DNA of 64,000 nucleotides from Novipirellula galeiformis (GCF_007860095.1 NZ_SJPT01000007.1:310001-374000); one strand, 5' to 3'. Counted from the first letter of the stretch, positions 1-9,221 are shown. Notes: generated by a model not told the origin, from the letters alone. Program-made: numbers and translations.

Positions 1-1794
1 CTTGCCGGAATCCTGTTGTTTGCACTGGTGCGAATCTTCGAACCACTTCTGAATGGGTCGACCGCCTCGAAATCCGATTCTCAAGTGACGTGGACGGACG
101 TCGAAGCGTCGGAACGATCCGTCCCCGGCGATCCAATCGCTGTCCCAGCGGAACCGCTTGAGCAGGCCACGGTCGAAACTCGCCAAAACGTTCCCAAGGA
201 CAAAACCACGGACGACGTTGTGGCCAACGCTCCCCCGAAACCCACTCCGAGTGACAACAAGGTGGTGACGGAGAATCCTGCCACCCCACCCGTACCGCCC
301 CTAGCCCCCTCAACCGAGATGACGACCGTCACGCCGGAGCAGCCATCCAAGAAGGAAACCCCCGATAGCAATGTCGCAGTGACGGGCCCCGATTTACCGC
401 CGCAGCAAGACAAGGTGATGGAACCGGCGCCAACCCCAGACGTAGCACCTAGTCCAGCTCCAGCCGCAACACCTGCCCCAGCGAAAACCGACGGCAGCGC
501 GGAGGTCGCCCCCCCGGCCAAAGAACCGATGACCGAGAAAGGGGACACCAACGCAGATACCGTTCCCACCTCGCCTCCGACCGAGACTGCCACGGAGCAA
601 CCGCCCACCAACGGGGCGATGGAGGATCCCAAATCGCTCGACGCCGCGCCGGCGAAGCAACCGCGCATGGACATCGCCAAGCTGACAAGCCAATCGGGAC
701 TCGTCTTCGCGATCAGTGACGACGCCGCCCCCGTCCAAATCCGCCAAAACGCAGTGGTCACTGCGGGCCAAACCGTCGTCTGTGCTCCCACGTATCGTGT
801 TCGCTTGGACACGGTCGATAACATGGCCGTGACCTTGGTTGGCCCCGCTAAGGTGCGTTGGACCGCCAACACCGACGAGAAACCTGTTCTACATGTTGAG
901 TTTGGTCGCATCTTGCTCGAGGCCATCAAACCCGGCGCGACCATCAACGTGGTCGTCGAGGACCACTCGCTCGAACTCGCTTTTGCTGACGTCGAGTCGC
1001 TAGTGGCATTGACGCTCGCCCACTTTCGGGCGCCCGGCTTTGATCCCTTGCAGAAAGAAAATCACATCACCACCCTCGGGCTCGTTGTTGCCCAAGGCAA
1101 GCTAGGACTCCGCGACGGCGAGAACGAGATCGAGCTGACAACGGGCCAGCAATGGGTGCGACGCGGAAGCGAAGCGGCCGTCGTTTCGGAATCCAACACC
1201 GCACTCGATTGGATTACCCCCCCAGACCCCAACGAACAATCGCTCGAGTCTTCGGCACGCGAAGCCTTGCTAGGGCTAATGGTAGCGGAACGCCCCGTCG
1301 AAATCTCACTTCGCGAAGCGACGATGTTTCGGCGTAGTGAAGTCGGCGCGTTGGCGGCACGCACCTTGTTGGCGCTCGGGCGTTCGGACGTCTTTTTCGG
1401 AGGCGATGGTATGCTCAGCAAAGCCGACCAGCGATCCTATTGGAGCGATCAATTTGCGGCGCTGCAAACCGAAATCGATCGCAATGCCGACGCGGCTGAA
1501 AAAGTGTTCGAAGCCATCCAACGGATGGACTCCGCAAACGCCAAAATCTTGTTCCAATTGCTCACCGGCTACTCCCAAAGACAGCTTGCCGAGGGAGGCG
1601 ATGAAGAACTCGTTCGCAACCTCGATTCACCGTCCATGTCGGTCCGAGCACTTGCACTCGAGAACCTACACAAGATCACTGGCGTGACACTCAGCTTCCG
1701 ACCGGAACAAGACAATGCCGCCCGGCGTGGTCAAGCAATCAAGAAATGGGAAGCACGTCAACGCAAGGGCGATATCCGCTGGGCACAGCCGTAA
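1..1794 (+). CDS. FecR-like membrane protein, 5' end cut by the window edge
   Basis: The frame is open from base 1, so the true start lies outside the window; the first visible residues (LAGILLFALVRIF) look like the end of a membrane helix. About 200 residues of Pro/Thr/Ala-rich linker follow. Roughly residues 220-390 (counted from the TTG at base 16) resemble the FecR-type beta-rich sensor domain found in planctomycete anti-sigma-like proteins, including a stretch around AKVRWTANT and the segment GQQWVRRG. The C-terminal 180 residues are helical, with a HEAT-like stretch (SVRALALENLHKITG) and the ending KKWEARQRKGDIRW. I infer a periplasmic sensor or scaffold domain tethered to the membrane, perhaps partnered with an ECF sigma factor upstream, outside the window. 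Its 216-bp 3' spacer converges on the pgs operon. Family call moderate; exact function unknown. Confidence 0.6.
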   Translation, partial: LAGILLFALVRIFEPLLNGSTASKSDSQVTWTDVEASERSVPGDPIAVPAEPLEQATVETRQNVPKDKTTDDVVANAPPKPTPSDNKVVTENPATPPVPPLAPSTEMTTVTPEQPSKKETPDSNVAVTGPDLPPQQDKVMEPAPTPDVAPSPAPAATPAPAKTDGSAEVAPPAKEPMTEKGDTNADTVPTSPPTETATEQPPTNGAMEDPKSLDAAPAKQPRMDIAKLTSQSGLVFAISDDAAPVQIRQNAVVTAGQTVVCAPTYRVRLDTVDNMAVTLVGPAKVRWTANTDEKPVLHVEFGRILLEAIKPGATINVVVEDHSLELAFADVESLVALTLAHFRAPGFDPLQKENHITTLGLVVAQGKLGLRDGENEIELTTGQQWVRRGSEAAVVSESNTALDWITPPDPNEQSLESSAREALLGLMVAERPVEISLREATMFRRSEVGALAARTLLALGRSDVFFGGDGMLSKADQRSYWSDQFAALQTEIDRNADAAEKVFEAIQRMDSANAKILFQLLTGYSQRQLAEGGDEELVRNLDSPSMSVRALALENLHKITGVTLSFRPEQDNAARRGQAIKKWEARQRKGDIRWAQP

Positions 1795-2010
1795 CCCGGA
1801 TGATTCATTGAAAGACCGATCTTATTGCAACGGATAACTCCATCCGTCATGGGGCTAAGTTTCAAAACAAGGCATCTTTCCTGATCGGACACGAAAGTTT
1901 TCCTGGGGCTTACGCAGCGCAGATTCCCAACCAATACGATCGGGTAATCACAGCGAGCTTACGCCCCAGAGCAACTGCTTCGGCCACTTGCGTGGCTGAA
2001 TAGCGTCCCC

Positions 2011-3231
2011 TTAAACCATCCGCTGAACATGCGTTGGCATCATCTCCGGCGCATCCTCCCCCTCGCAGCGGCATCGTCGTGATCGCCAAGATCCGAGCGG
2101 ACGCAGCACGGTCCCCGGCGCCACAATGATGGCCATCATCAACCAAGTTGCCCCCATGACCACCGCCGCTAACGAGCGGCGGTAGACGGTTTTGCCCAAC
2201 GCGTCACCTTGGCCAATCGGAGGTTGCACGACCGGAGCCACGCTCAACGCGTAGCGAGCTGCGATTGACTTGGCGTCCACCACGTTGATCACGGGTACCT
2301 GTTTGGCAAGCATGCGGACGGCAACACAATGGGGCAAGTCTTCGGCCGCAGGAGCCGTTAAGTGCACCCCCGTAGTGAAACAGGCGTTGCCAGCGGTGCC
2401 GCCGATCGATGCCGAACCGCCACCCACATTGATGTAGGCCGCATACGATTGCCCCTCGTTGGCATGCTCGTACAACTCGATCCGCTCTTGAATCAACGCC
2501 CGTAGCCCCGTCGCCTCGAGCATCGGGATTGCGTTTCGGCTCAGTGCAGCGGAGATCAGTTCGCGAGTCGGCTCGGGCATCCCCGATGCGCGATCGTACA
2601 GGCCCCCAAAGGTGCCCGCCACGCTACGGAACGAAATCACCCCAGCGTCATACAGCTCCCGTTCCATGTCAGCCCACATCATCTCGGGATCATTCGCACC
2701 ATATTGACTGGAAGCGGCCGACAGAATGATCGTCGGCTTCAGCTGTAACGTTTCGACAGCGGCGTAGACGGCGATATTCAATCCCGGCCACGACCCGCTG
2801 GCGCCGATCGCAACACGGTCGCCCGGTTTGACTCCCGCCTCTTCGAGCCACTGCACGACGATGGCCGCAAAATTTGGATTGATCGACGTTTGCTTGGACT
2901 CCAACGAGCCAAGCTTGCTGGTCACAAGCGACATCGACGGACCGATCAAATGCGACCCTTGTGGGTCTCGTTTTGGCACCACCCGATGCCCTTTCTGCTG
3001 CTGAACTTGCGCAATCACACGCATCGCGGTTGCCGCCTTTTCTGCGGCGGCCTTGCGAGGCACTTGAAGTTCGGGGGCCACCTTTGCTGGCCACCACTGC
3101 ACGAGCGTCATCCCCATCAACGAAACGATCATCCCGCTCCACAAGCAAGCTCGCGAGAGTCGCTTGGGCCGCCAATACATCACCTCAAAGGGCGTTTTTC
3201 CCACTGGAAACGTCTCTTCGGATGGCTTCAT
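2011..3231 (-). CDS. pgsW: Poly-gamma-glutamate system protein PgsW-like
   Basis: A 406-residue membrane protein, third gene of the pgs operon. It has an N-terminal membrane helix (about residues 28-46), a long extracytoplasmic central domain with Gly-rich stretches (VAIGASGSWPGLN, YINVGGGSASIGG) and a C-terminal helix (about 352-375). Its ATG overlaps the pgsC stop in an ATGA arrangement, so translation is coupled. The 'poly-gamma-glutamate system protein' family accompanies PgsB/PgsC in bacteria that often lack the Bacillus PgsA/PgsE arrangement. Position and topology support this call; its biochemical role is not established, with export or surface retention of the polymer being inference. 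The C-terminal tail after the last helix is rich in Arg and Cys. Confidence 0.75.
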   Translation of the reverse strand: MKPSEETFPVGKTPFEVMYWRPKRLSRACLWSGMIVSLMGMTLVQWWPAKVAPELQVPRKAAAEKAATAMRVIAQVQQQKGHRVVPKRDPQGSHLIGPSMSLVTSKLGSLESKQTSINPNFAAIVVQWLEEAGVKPGDRVAIGASGSWPGLNIAVYAAVETLQLKPTIILSAASSQYGANDPEMMWADMERELYDAGVISFRSVAGTFGGLYDRASGMPEPTRELISAALSRNAIPMLEATGLRALIQERIELYEHANEGQSYAAYINVGGGSASIGGTAGNACFTTGVHLTAPAAEDLPHCVAVRMLAKQVPVINVVDAKSIAARYALSVAPVVQPPIGQGDALGKTVYRRSLAAVVMGATWLMMAIIVAPGTVLRPLGSWRSRRCRCEGEDAPEMMPTHVQRMV

Positions 3232-3710
3232 GCGATCGTCTCCACTCCAACAAGAATCAAGGTCAAGCGAACCAGCACCGCCGAGGACAACATCGGCGAC
3301 AAGGTTTCGATAAAGCCTTGGCGTTCAAACCACAATGCAATCAATCCCGGCACGATGAAACCAATCATCACGCTGGGGTCGGCCGCGTCGGCCGAAACCA
3401 CCGCTGCTGATCCCACGTGGCCTGAAACCGCCTGGGCAACCAAGCGGATCGCCAAACCCACAGAAAACCCAAACATCACCGTCAACACGACGCGTCGACG
3501 GCCAAATAGAATCGCCCATCGCGACACCACACGGACCAATCCCCATGTGATCAACGCCGCAGCGATCGTCAGCATCACGGCGACCGGTTGGTGCAGCGAC
3601 AGTGCGAGGTAGCCTGGGACGATCATCCCGCCCACGCTGAGTCCGAGCAATTCCGTGACCCCCAAACTGATGACTAAGCCAATCGCGATGGCTAACAACG
3701 TGACATCCAT
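3228..3710 (-). CDS. pgsC: Poly-gamma-glutamate biosynthesis membrane protein PgsC/CapC
   Basis: 160 residues, close to the usual PgsC length of about 150, almost entirely hydrophobic with four to five membrane helices. The family-typical start MDVTLLAIAIGLVISLGVTE is followed by GGMIVPGYLAL, which matches the CapC family. PgsC works with PgsB as the membrane part of the poly-gamma-glutamate synthase. The open frame extends another 112 codons upstream, but the ATG at 3710 is preferred: it overlaps the pgsB stop by one base (TAATG), gives the normal length, and the upstream extension only shadows pgsB. The gene overlaps pgsW by 4 bp, so pgsB-C-W is one coupled unit. Confidence 0.88.
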   Translation of the reverse strand: MDVTLLAIAIGLVISLGVTELLGLSVGGMIVPGYLALSLHQPVAVMLTIAAALITWGLVRVVSRWAILFGRRRVVLTVMFGFSVGLAIRLVAQAVSGHVGSAAVVSADAADPSVMIGFIVPGLIALWFERQGFIETLSPMLSSAVLVRLTLILVGVETIA

Positions 3711-4942
3711 TAAGCGGCTCCGATTGATCGAGGGGCGTCTGTCGAACGGCGTTGTGTATGTTCCGCATTGCGAAAATAGTCCAACAAATCCATGCCCGGT
3801 CCAGCGATATTCCCCATTCCCATCACCATCGAGGAACGGCCCGATTGGCCACGCAGTAGATGGACCAATTGGGACGCGGGTTGAGATTCGGCGCAGGTCA
3901 AACGATCGCGTGAGAGTCCGTTTTGGATCACTCGACGGGCGAACACCTCCGTCCCCGTTCCCGATAACACATAGTGGTCCGCCGGATGCCATCGCAGACA
4001 AGCTTCGGCAAGTTGCAGCGATCGGTCCACCCGATCTTCGCGGCAATTGAACAGGGCGATTCGTCGCTCGACCGCTTCATAACGTTGCACTAACGTGTTC
4101 CAACTATGCCCGGTCGACTCCGGATCATTGGCGGCAAAGGCGTTGACGAAAACCATCTCTTGTTCCGGCTCGGCAACCCGGAACAATCGCATCACGCCGG
4201 GATCGGCATCGGCAGCCCACATGCCGGAGAGTGCGATTTGCCGGTCGACGCCAAGATCCGCACAGAGCCGTAGCGCCAAAGCGACATTGTCGGGATGCTC
4301 AATGTGCGAAAATCCGGCGAGTTCGTCCCAGCTCACTTCCGCGACATCGTCATCCAAAATCGAAACCAATTCGGAATCTCGATCGCGTGCCGCGTGGGCA
4401 ATCACCTGTAAAGGCTTTTTTCGCTGCTCCGCCGTGTAAATCGTTCCTGACACCGGCACGGTGCCACACAACGCCTTGGTGACGCCCACCACATCGGGGC
4501 CCATCACATCCAAATGATCGGCACGAGCGTTGGTGATGACGCCATGGGTGGATTGAACCAATTTCAGTTCGCAAAGGGATTGCAGTTGCGGTTGCAATGC
4601 CATGCACTCGATCACCAAGGCTTCCGTCCCCAATCGCGCCGCGGCGTGAACGACGCGGCGCTGCTCCATAATGTTCGCTCGCGACGGACGAAACACCGCC
4701 GCTTCACTGCCGTCGGGGAAAATCATGCGAGGCACGGTGCCGGTCGTCTTCGCACACGTGCGAATGCCTCCCGCACGCAACCCCGCCGCGATCAACCGAG
4801 TGACACTCGACTTCCCGCGAGTTCCGTTGACGTGAATTCGAATGGGAATCTTGGACAAATTGCGTTGGTGCCATCGCGATTCGACAATCCCGATCGCCGA
4901 CAGAGCAAGCGCACCGCCACTCACAAGCAGAGTTCCGTACAT
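3710..4942 (-). CDS. pgsB: Poly-gamma-glutamate synthase PgsB/CapB
   Basis: 410 residues; the Bacillus enzyme is about 393. An N-terminal membrane helix (residues 4-20) precedes a Mur-ligase-like ATPase with the P-loop NGTRGKS at residues 39-45, as in PgsB and related amide ligases. Further family segments are RPSRANIMEQRRVVHAAA, ALVIECMALQP and TNARADHLDVMG. The enzyme polymerises glutamate through gamma-amide bonds at the cytoplasmic membrane, using ATP. The ATG at 4942 follows a strong GGAGGG ribosome site with a short spacer. First gene of the operon with pgsC and pgsW. No pgsA/capA (export) or pgsS/capD (hydrolase/transpeptidase) gene is seen in this window. Confidence 0.9.
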   Translation of the reverse strand: MYGTLLVSGGALALSAIGIVESRWHQRNLSKIPIRIHVNGTRGKSSVTRLIAAGLRAGGIRTCAKTTGTVPRMIFPDGSEAAVFRPSRANIMEQRRVVHAAARLGTEALVIECMALQPQLQSLCELKLVQSTHGVITNARADHLDVMGPDVVGVTKALCGTVPVSGTIYTAEQRKKPLQVIAHAARDRDSELVSILDDDVAEVSWDELAGFSHIEHPDNVALALRLCADLGVDRQIALSGMWAADADPGVMRLFRVAEPEQEMVFVNAFAANDPESTGHSWNTLVQRYEAVERRIALFNCREDRVDRSLQLAEACLRWHPADHYVLSGTGTEVFARRVIQNGLSRDRLTCAESQPASQLVHLLRGQSGRSSMVMGMGNIAGPGMDLLDYFRNAEHTQRRSTDAPRSIGAA

Positions 4943-5472
4943 GAACCCTCCATTTTTAAACAGATTTAGGTTTCAGAAACGTTAGAAATCAGAAACAGAG
5001 CAGAGACAAGAAAAGGCTAAATCCAAAACGATTGACGAAACATATCCGTTGTGATCAAGAACGCGGGGACACCCCACATTTGCAAATGCGAAGCGAGTTG
5101 CGGACATCCCCTCGGGTCATTGATTGTCAAACCATTGATTGAGAAATCGTTCCAAACGATGTGGACTTAGATGTAAAGATTAGATGTAGACTTACGAAGA
5201 CAAGCGTCAACGGCGCGATCGGATTCGTGCTCCGAACAGCGGTCCGTCAGATGAGAATGTCACCATACACAACCGCCGCGTCGACGATCAAGGGCGTCCC
5301 CATTGGGGTCTCGGGGCTTACCCCTTTGTGATGAGACGCCGTGACGGAGCGTCAACGACGCAAAGAAGGGCGTGATGAGAGCCGCGCCGCGTGGCAGCAG
5401 CGGCGTAAAGATTACGGCCTTTTTAGCCGTATCGCCGAAGCATCGACGATGGAATCACGACGCATCGACAAC
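4943..5472. other. Intergenic region between oadA (3' end) and pgsB (5' end)
   Basis: 530 bp without a convincing gene. It must carry the minus-strand promoter of pgsB near its left end; I could not assign -35/-10 boxes. A 12-bp perfect palindrome (CATTTGCAAATG, 5077-5088) lies about 135 bp upstream of pgsB and could be a regulatory site. A short stem near the oadA stop is listed separately. Confidence 0.5.
5414..5430 (-). terminator. Possible oadA terminator hairpin
   Basis: Read on the minus strand, a 5-bp stem (ACGGC/GCCGT) encloses an A-rich loop about 45 bp beyond the oadA stop. The stem is short and there is no clean U-tract, so this is only a candidate. Confidence 0.3.
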
Positions 5473-7311
5473 TTAGCCGTGGATGGTCGCTAGCACTTGT
5501 CCGGTCGCCACTTTGTCGCCAACATCGAACAAAATTTCCTGAATCACGCCATCGATAGTAGAGGACACTTCGATCTCCATTTTCATCGCTTCGAGAATCA
5601 AGATCGCTTCTCCGGTGCGGACCTGATCCCCCGCTTTAGCGAGCACCTTGAAGACGGCCCCTGGCATTTGCGAAGTGACTTCGGTGACCGCTGCCGCACT
5701 CGGCTTCGCTGGGGGCTTGCCGTTAGCCTCGGTTTCCGCTTGAATCCCCACGCGATAGACCTTGCCATCGACCGTGACCATATTGCCTTCAAAGGCCATG
5801 AAGATGTCTTTGCCATTGACGGTAACGGTGTATTCAGCTGGCGATTTTCCGTTGCGGGTCGACGCGGTCGTCGGTGCCGCCGCGGTTGGCGATTCGGCTG
5901 CCGTTTTGTCGATCTTACGCACACCGACTTCGGCTTTGCCTTGCAGGAACGCGATTCCTTTTTCTTTGCAGGTCGCCGCGATGAAAATGTTTTCATCATT
6001 GATCGGCAACCCTTCGGATTCGAGTACGGCGGTGGCCGCCGGGATGCCTTTGCTTGGATCGGCATCATTCAACTCGAGCACGCCGGCGGTCGTCGGTTCG
6101 AGCTGGAGTTGCTCGGCGGCAAGTTTCACGACCTCGGGATCCGGCGACACTGGGGTTTTGCCAAAGTAGCCTAACACCATTTTGCCATAGGGTTCGGCGA
6201 TCTTTTTCCAAGGCCCGAACATGACGTTGTTGAAAGCTTGTTGAAAATAGAACTGCGAGACGGGCGTTACCGAGGTCCCGTAGCCCCCTTTTCGCACCAC
6301 ATCGCCCATCGCCATGATGATTTCGGGATACTTTTCCATGATCCCGTTGTCGCGAAGCATCTGAGTGTTTGCGGTCAAGGCACCACCCGGCATCGGGCTC
6401 CACGGGATCAACGGTTCGACCGCGGTCGCCTCGGGCGGCAAGAAGTAATCTCGCATGCAATCCTTGAAGACCTCTTCGGCCTGGCGAACCTTTTCGACAT
6501 CGATGTCCAATTCGTAATCGGTGCCACGCAGAGCGTGCCACATGACCAAGATATCGGGTTGACAGGTGCCACCGGAACAGGGAGCCATGGAGAGGTCGAT
6601 GGCATCGGCGCCGGCGTCGATGGCTGCCTTGTTCGCCAACACGCTGACTCCCGCCGTTTCATGCGTATGGAAGTGGATAAAGGTTCCTTCAGGCAACATT
6701 TTTCGCGCGCTGCGAATGGTCTCGTAAACCTTCGAGGGAACGGCCGTTCCAGAGGCGTCCTTGAAGCAAACGGCATCAAACGGAATCTCCGCGTCGAGGA
6801 TATCACGAAGGGTTTTCGCATAGAACTCGGCATCGTGAGCCCCAGAGCAACCTGGCGGCAACTCCATCAGCGTAACGCAAACTTGGTGCTGCAATCCGGC
6901 ATCGACGATACATTGGCCGCTATAGATCAGATTGTTGACATCGTTGAGCGCATCAAAGTTGCGAATCGTCGTCATCCCGTGTTTCTTAAACAAATCGGCA
7001 TGCAGTTTGACGATGTCACTCGGTTGCGAATCGAGTCCCACAACATTCACGCCGCGAGCGAGGGTTTGCAGATTGGCGTCGGGACCGGCCGTCTCACGAA
7101 ACGCATCCATCATGTCAAAGGCGTTTTCGTTGCAATAGAAATACAACGATTGAAATCGGGCGCCGCCCCCCGCTTCGAACCAGCGGATACCGGCATCCCG
7201 GGCCGCTTCGACCGCCGGCAGAAAGTCCTTCGTAAACACTCTCGCTCCGTAAACCGATTGGAATCCGTCGCGGAACGCAGTGCACATGAATTTGACTTTC
7301 TTCTTTGACAC
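5473..7311 (-). CDS. oadA: Oxaloacetate/pyruvate-type biotin carboxyltransferase alpha subunit (OadA-like)
   Basis: 612 residues from the GTG at 7311, chosen because AGGA lies about 9 bp upstream and the product begins MSKKKVKFMCTAFRDGFQ as in homologues; a further TTG at 7341 is less likely. The N-terminal two thirds is the carboxyltransferase TIM barrel (FRDGFQS near residue 13, CFKDASGTAVP, HFHTHETAGV, DLSMAPCSGGTCQP). The C-terminus is a biotinyl domain with the biotin-lysine motif EAMKME preceded by a Pro/Ala hinge. It transfers CO2 from a 2-oxoacid to biotin; with the beta and gamma subunits downhill decarboxylation drives Na+ export. Substrate (oxaloacetate, or a pyruvate carboxylase B-like role) cannot be fixed from sequence. 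Last gene of oadG-oadB-oadA. Confidence 0.88.
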   Translation of the reverse strand: MSKKKVKFMCTAFRDGFQSVYGARVFTKDFLPAVEAARDAGIRWFEAGGGARFQSLYFYCNENAFDMMDAFRETAGPDANLQTLARGVNVVGLDSQPSDIVKLHADLFKKHGMTTIRNFDALNDVNNLIYSGQCIVDAGLQHQVCVTLMELPPGCSGAHDAEFYAKTLRDILDAEIPFDAVCFKDASGTAVPSKVYETIRSARKMLPEGTFIHFHTHETAGVSVLANKAAIDAGADAIDLSMAPCSGGTCQPDILVMWHALRGTDYELDIDVEKVRQAEEVFKDCMRDYFLPPEATAVEPLIPWSPMPGGALTANTQMLRDNGIMEKYPEIIMAMGDVVRKGGYGTSVTPVSQFYFQQAFNNVMFGPWKKIAEPYGKMVLGYFGKTPVSPDPEVVKLAAEQLQLEPTTAGVLELNDADPSKGIPAATAVLESEGLPINDENIFIAATCKEKGIAFLQGKAEVGVRKIDKTAAESPTAAAPTTASTRNGKSPAEYTVTVNGKDIFMAFEGNMVTVDGKVYRVGIQAETEANGKPPAKPSAAAVTEVTSQMPGAVFKVLAKAGDQVRTGEAILILEAMKMEIEVSSTIDGVIQEILFDVGDKVATGQVLATIHG

Positions 7312-7415
7312 TTTTCTTTTCCTAACGCGAATTCGATACAAGACAGAGGGAGGAGTTGTGGACGCTTGGTTTAGCGTCCGCAGCCCGATGACAAACTAAA
7401 AACGGAGCGAGCCCA

Positions 7416-8594
7416 CTAAAACGATTCTTTGACCAACACGGCCCACAGCACTCCGGCGGCAATCGCAGACCCGATCACCCCCGCGACGTTGGGTGCCATC
7501 GCGTGCATCAATAGAAAATTGTGCGGGTCTTCTTGTTGACCCACCATCTGAACCACCCGAGCAGAATCGGGAACCGCCGAAACTCCCGCAGCTCCAACCA
7601 ACGGATTGATTTTGTCAGTCAAAAACAGGTTCATGAACTTGGCAAACAACACTCCGCCAGCGGTGGCGATGGCAAACGACAGCGCCCCGAGTCCAAAAAT
7701 CAACAACGATTCAGGCCTCAAAAACGTATCGGCTTGAGTGCTCGCCCCCACCGAAAAACCGAGCAGGATGGTGACGATGTCAATCATCGCGTTACGCGCG
7801 GTGTTGGCGAGTCGTTCGGTAACCAAGCTTTCTTTCAACAGGTTTCCAAAGAACAGCATCCCCAACAGCACCACGGCTCCGGGTGCGATCAACGTGGTGA
7901 TCAGAAACGCGGCGATTGGAAAGATCATCTTTTCACGCTTGGACACATTGCGCGGCGCCTTCATCCGAATCAAACGCTCCTCGCGCGTCGTCAACAAACG
8001 CATGATCGGCGGCTGAATCACGGGGACCAATGCCATGTAGGAATAGGCCGCGATCGCAATCGCCCCGAGCAGATGGGGAGCCAGTTTGGCCGACAAGAAG
8101 ATTGCCGTCGGACCATCGGCGCCGCCAATGATCCCAATCGCGCCCGCTTCCTGAAGATTGAATTCGAGAAACAAGGCCCCCAGGAACGTCAAGAACACAC
8201 CGATCTGGGCGGCCGCACCCAACAAAATCAACTTCGGGTTCGAGAGCATCGTCGAAAAGTCGGTCATCGCACCAATGCCGAGAAAAATCAGCGGTGGATA
8301 CAAACCCTGGTTGACCCCGAAATAGATATAGCTGAGCACGCTACCCGGTTGATAGATGATCTCGTCACCGATTTGTTGCCAGCTATGAACGTCGTAGACG
8401 CTCAACGACATGCCCGCGATGGTCGGGATATTGCCCACGACCGCGCCCATGCCGATCGGAACCAATAACAGCGGTTCATAGTCCTTGACGATCGCCAGCG
8501 TGATAAAAAAGATGCCGATGATGATCATGATGGCGTTGCCAAACGTCATCGACCAAAAGCCGGTCGTCTTCAAAAAATCAAAAATGATATCCAT
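7416..8594 (-). CDS. oadB: Na+-translocating decarboxylase beta subunit
   Basis: 392 residues, very hydrophobic, about nine to eleven membrane segments. Family hallmarks include GIGAMTDFSTMLSNPKLILLG, GAIGIIGGADGPTAIF (the conserved region carrying the Asp implicated in Na+ transport in this family) and GAAGVSAVPDSARVVQ near the C-terminus. This is the membrane-embedded decarboxylase that releases CO2 from carboxybiotin and pumps Na+ outward. The ATG at 8594 is the first in frame. It lies 104 bp upstream of oadA and 76 bp downstream of the oadG-like gene, consistent with one transcript. Confidence 0.92.
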   Translation of the reverse strand: MDIIFDFLKTTGFWSMTFGNAIMIIIGIFFITLAIVKDYEPLLLVPIGMGAVVGNIPTIAGMSLSVYDVHSWQQIGDEIIYQPGSVLSYIYFGVNQGLYPPLIFLGIGAMTDFSTMLSNPKLILLGAAAQIGVFLTFLGALFLEFNLQEAGAIGIIGGADGPTAIFLSAKLAPHLLGAIAIAAYSYMALVPVIQPPIMRLLTTREERLIRMKAPRNVSKREKMIFPIAAFLITTLIAPGAVVLLGMLFFGNLLKESLVTERLANTARNAMIDIVTILLGFSVGASTQADTFLRPESLLIFGLGALSFAIATAGGVLFAKFMNLFLTDKINPLVGAAGVSAVPDSARVVQMVGQQEDPHNFLLMHAMAPNVAGVIGSAIAAGVLWAVLVKESF

Positions 8595-8670
8595 GGGGCC
8601 CTTTCCAGCACCGCTGATGATGGCACAACGAAATTCCGTCGCTGTTTTGCGTTTGCGTTACGAATGGACG

Positions 8671-8967
8671 CTACGAATTCGATTCGCTTTGGAGTTGTTT
8701 CTGAAACTCAGTGTGCAACACGAATCCGATGGCCGCAAAAATGGCGTCATCTTCGGAGGCGAGGCTGTCCGAGGGCGAGCTGGCTTTGCCATGATGCGTA
8801 TCCACTTCGGGCCAAACCTTAGCCACGATCGCAAGCACGCGAGGCAAACCGGCAATGAACAAACTAATAAACAACAGCGCGAAAACAACAATCAACATGC
8901 CCGATATCGCGATCGAAATTCCGTGATCAAGATCCTGGGGGATGATCAACATGAAATGACTTGGCAT
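8671..8967 (-). CDS. oadG: OadG-like gamma subunit of the Na+ decarboxylase
   Basis: A 98-residue product from the ATG at 8967, or about 93 residues from the ATG at 8952; longer upstream starts add an unlikely hydrophilic extension. It has one membrane helix (ISIAISGMLIVVFALLFISLFIAGL) followed by a polar cytoplasmic tail ending FAAIGFVLHTEFQKQL. This matches the OadG/MmdD layout: a single N-terminal helix that assembles the beta and alpha subunits. The sequence alone would be weak, but position immediately upstream of oadB makes the call firm. No clear Shine-Dalgarno precedes either start. Confidence 0.75.
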   Translation of the reverse strand: MPSHFMLIIPQDLDHGISIAISGMLIVVFALLFISLFIAGLPRVLAIVAKVWPEVDTHHGKASSPSDSLASEDDAIFAAIGFVLHTEFQKQLQSESNS

Positions 8968-9112
8968 AAGTGAATTCAGCCGCTGAGCGTGGTGGATGAT
9001 GGAATCGGTGTCTGTATCGAAGGGGATAATCATAGCGGAAGTGGCGTATAAACGTGCTGGCCGAACGGGCAAAAAATCAAAGAAGTCGTCACTCGGTATC
9101 GGTCGTAACGGG

Positions 9113-9129
9113 CCGAGCCGACGGCTCGG
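9113..9129. promoter_or_regulatory. 17-bp palindrome in the oad/rbs divergent spacer
   Basis: CCGAGCCG-A-CGGCTCGG, perfect 8-bp arms around one base, about 145 bp upstream of the oadG start and 180 bp upstream of lacI. It could be an operator or a transcript-end hairpin; nothing in the sequence decides between them. Confidence 0.35.
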
Positions 9130-9175
9130 AACGCGACGTGATCCACCCTACCGCAGAGGACAACGGCGGGAATCA

Positions 9176-9204
9176 TTGACTTTGACTCGCCCCCCGGCTA
9201 ACTT
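9176..9204 (+). promoter_or_regulatory. Putative sigma70-type promoter of the rbs operon
   Basis: TTGACT (9176-9181), a 17-bp spacer and TAACTT (9199-9204) form a reasonable -35/-10 pair. Transcription would start near 9211, inside the operator-like palindrome at 9206-9221, a classic repression geometry. Confidence 0.45.
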
Positions 9205-9205
9205 G

Positions 9206-9221
9206 GCACAAACGATTGTGC
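9206..9221 (+). promoter_or_regulatory. Putative LacI-family operator of the rbs operon
   Basis: GCACAA-ACGA-TTGTGC is a perfect palindrome with 6-bp arms whose centre (CAAACGATTG) resembles PurR/RbsR/CcpA-type operators (AAACGNTT core). It lies directly behind the putative -10 box and 87 bp upstream of the lacI start, suggesting autoregulation of the whole operon. Confidence 0.5.

Noticed and set aside
81-947. Long open frames on the minus strand opposite the FecR-like gene
   Set aside because: They mirror the Pro/Ala/Thr-rich coding linker; composition is Ser/Gly/Val-rich and low complexity, with no family motif. The plus-strand frame has a recognisable domain.
3711-4046. N-terminal 112-codon extension of pgsC
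   Set aside because: It overlaps pgsB in another frame, has no membrane character and would give a protein far longer than the family; the TAATG junction marks the real start.
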